NCBI GenBank assembly: GCA_947456005.1
Contig: CANGRP010000195.1
Location: 1 to 5,015, forward strand
Origin: Caulobacteraceae bacterium
GTDB lineage: Bacteria; Pseudomonadota; Alphaproteobacteria; Caulobacterales; Caulobacteraceae
Length of the DNA: 5,015 bases
Direction of reading: 5' to 3'
Below, piece by piece: positions 4,891 through 5,015 of this stretch. The translations under genes and the position numbers were made by a program. Positions within the stretch are counted from its first letter, which is position 1. Each line of letters opens with the position of its first letter. A model generated the notes under the pieces. That model saw only the letters and a list, made by a program, of their open reading frames with translations. It had not been told where the DNA came from and did no database searches.

Positions 4891-5015
4891 CAGCCGCTCG
4901 GGATCGAGATCGACCTGGCCGTCGAACCAGGCCCGCCTCCGCTTCAGGATGTCGGGGCGGTTCTGCTCGTCCGCATGGGCCGACTTTTTTTGAGCGTGAT
5001 CCGGCGACGCTGGAA
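4891..5015 (-). pseudogene. IS630-family transposase fragment, truncated and frameshifted
   Basis: Read on the minus strand, 4986-4891 encodes KSAHADEQNRPDIL then KRRRAWFDGQVDLDPERL. This resembles the segment of IS630-family transposases that leads into the first catalytic motif (usually followed by VFIDET). The reading breaks at 4891 where the IS481-family element begins, so the DDE catalytic domain is absent. Upstream, the matching protein continues in a different frame (FQRRRITLKK, 5015-4986). The two frames meet at a run of seven A (4985-4991 as T on the plus strand), which would need a -1 shift. Such A-runs are known sites of programmed frameshifting in IS630-type elements, so the shift may be native and not damage. 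The start of the gene lies outside the window. Family assignment is from memory of conserved residues. Confidence 0.75.

Noticed and set aside
3847..5015. Composite transposon or cargo-bearing element
   Set aside because: Only one copy of the IS481-type element is present and the neighbouring insertion-sequence fragment belongs to another family; no cargo gene lies between paired ends.
1..5015. tRNA, rRNA, CRISPR array, riboswitch, or defence/toxin system
   Set aside because: I looked for repeated spacer units, cloverleaf-like segments and known small toxin or defence motifs on both strands and saw none; the window is almost fully covered by ordinary coding genes and the insertion sequences.

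Overview
The window is GC-rich DNA with dense, mostly one-strand gene packing. It looks like an alphaproteobacterial chromosome, most likely Caulobacterales (Caulobacter, Phenylobacterium or Brevundimonas type). That placement rests on the style of the IF-3 and glycosyltransferase proteins and on codon use; it is inference, since no rRNA or other marker is present.

Positions 1-3049 hold four co-directional genes on the minus strand. In transcription order they are a family 4 glycosyltransferase (3049-1877), a family 9 heptosyltransferase-like protein (1880-909, overlapping the previous stop by ATGA), translation initiation factor IF-3 (infC, 821-288) and the first 70 codons of an MFS transporter (210 to the window edge). 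The two glycosyltransferases are translationally coupled and probably build lipopolysaccharide core or another surface glycan. infC most likely starts at AUU, not at the downstream AUG; this is the classic start for IF-3 self-repression, and a good ribosome binding site precedes it. A GC-rich hairpin lies between infC and the transporter.

Divergent from the glycosyltransferases, on the plus strand, is an alpha/beta hydrolase of the ABHD10-like type (3095-3841) with an intact Ser-Asp-His triad. Only 45 bases separate it from the preferred start of the family 4 glycosyltransferase.

From 3847 to 4890 there is a complete IS481-family insertion sequence (1044 bp) with perfect 26-bp terminal inverted repeats and an intact DDE transposase on the minus strand. 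Its left end abuts a CTAG-containing 6-mer that supplies the transposase stop codon. The right end has no matching copy and instead runs into a truncated IS630-family transposase fragment (4891-5015) with a frameshift at a run of seven A. This is a nested, rearranged insertion-sequence junction next to otherwise ordinary housekeeping and envelope genes. I see no defence system, CRISPR array, tRNA or rRNA, and no convincing new biological system. The points most worth checking are the AUU start and the structure of the insertion-sequence junctions.
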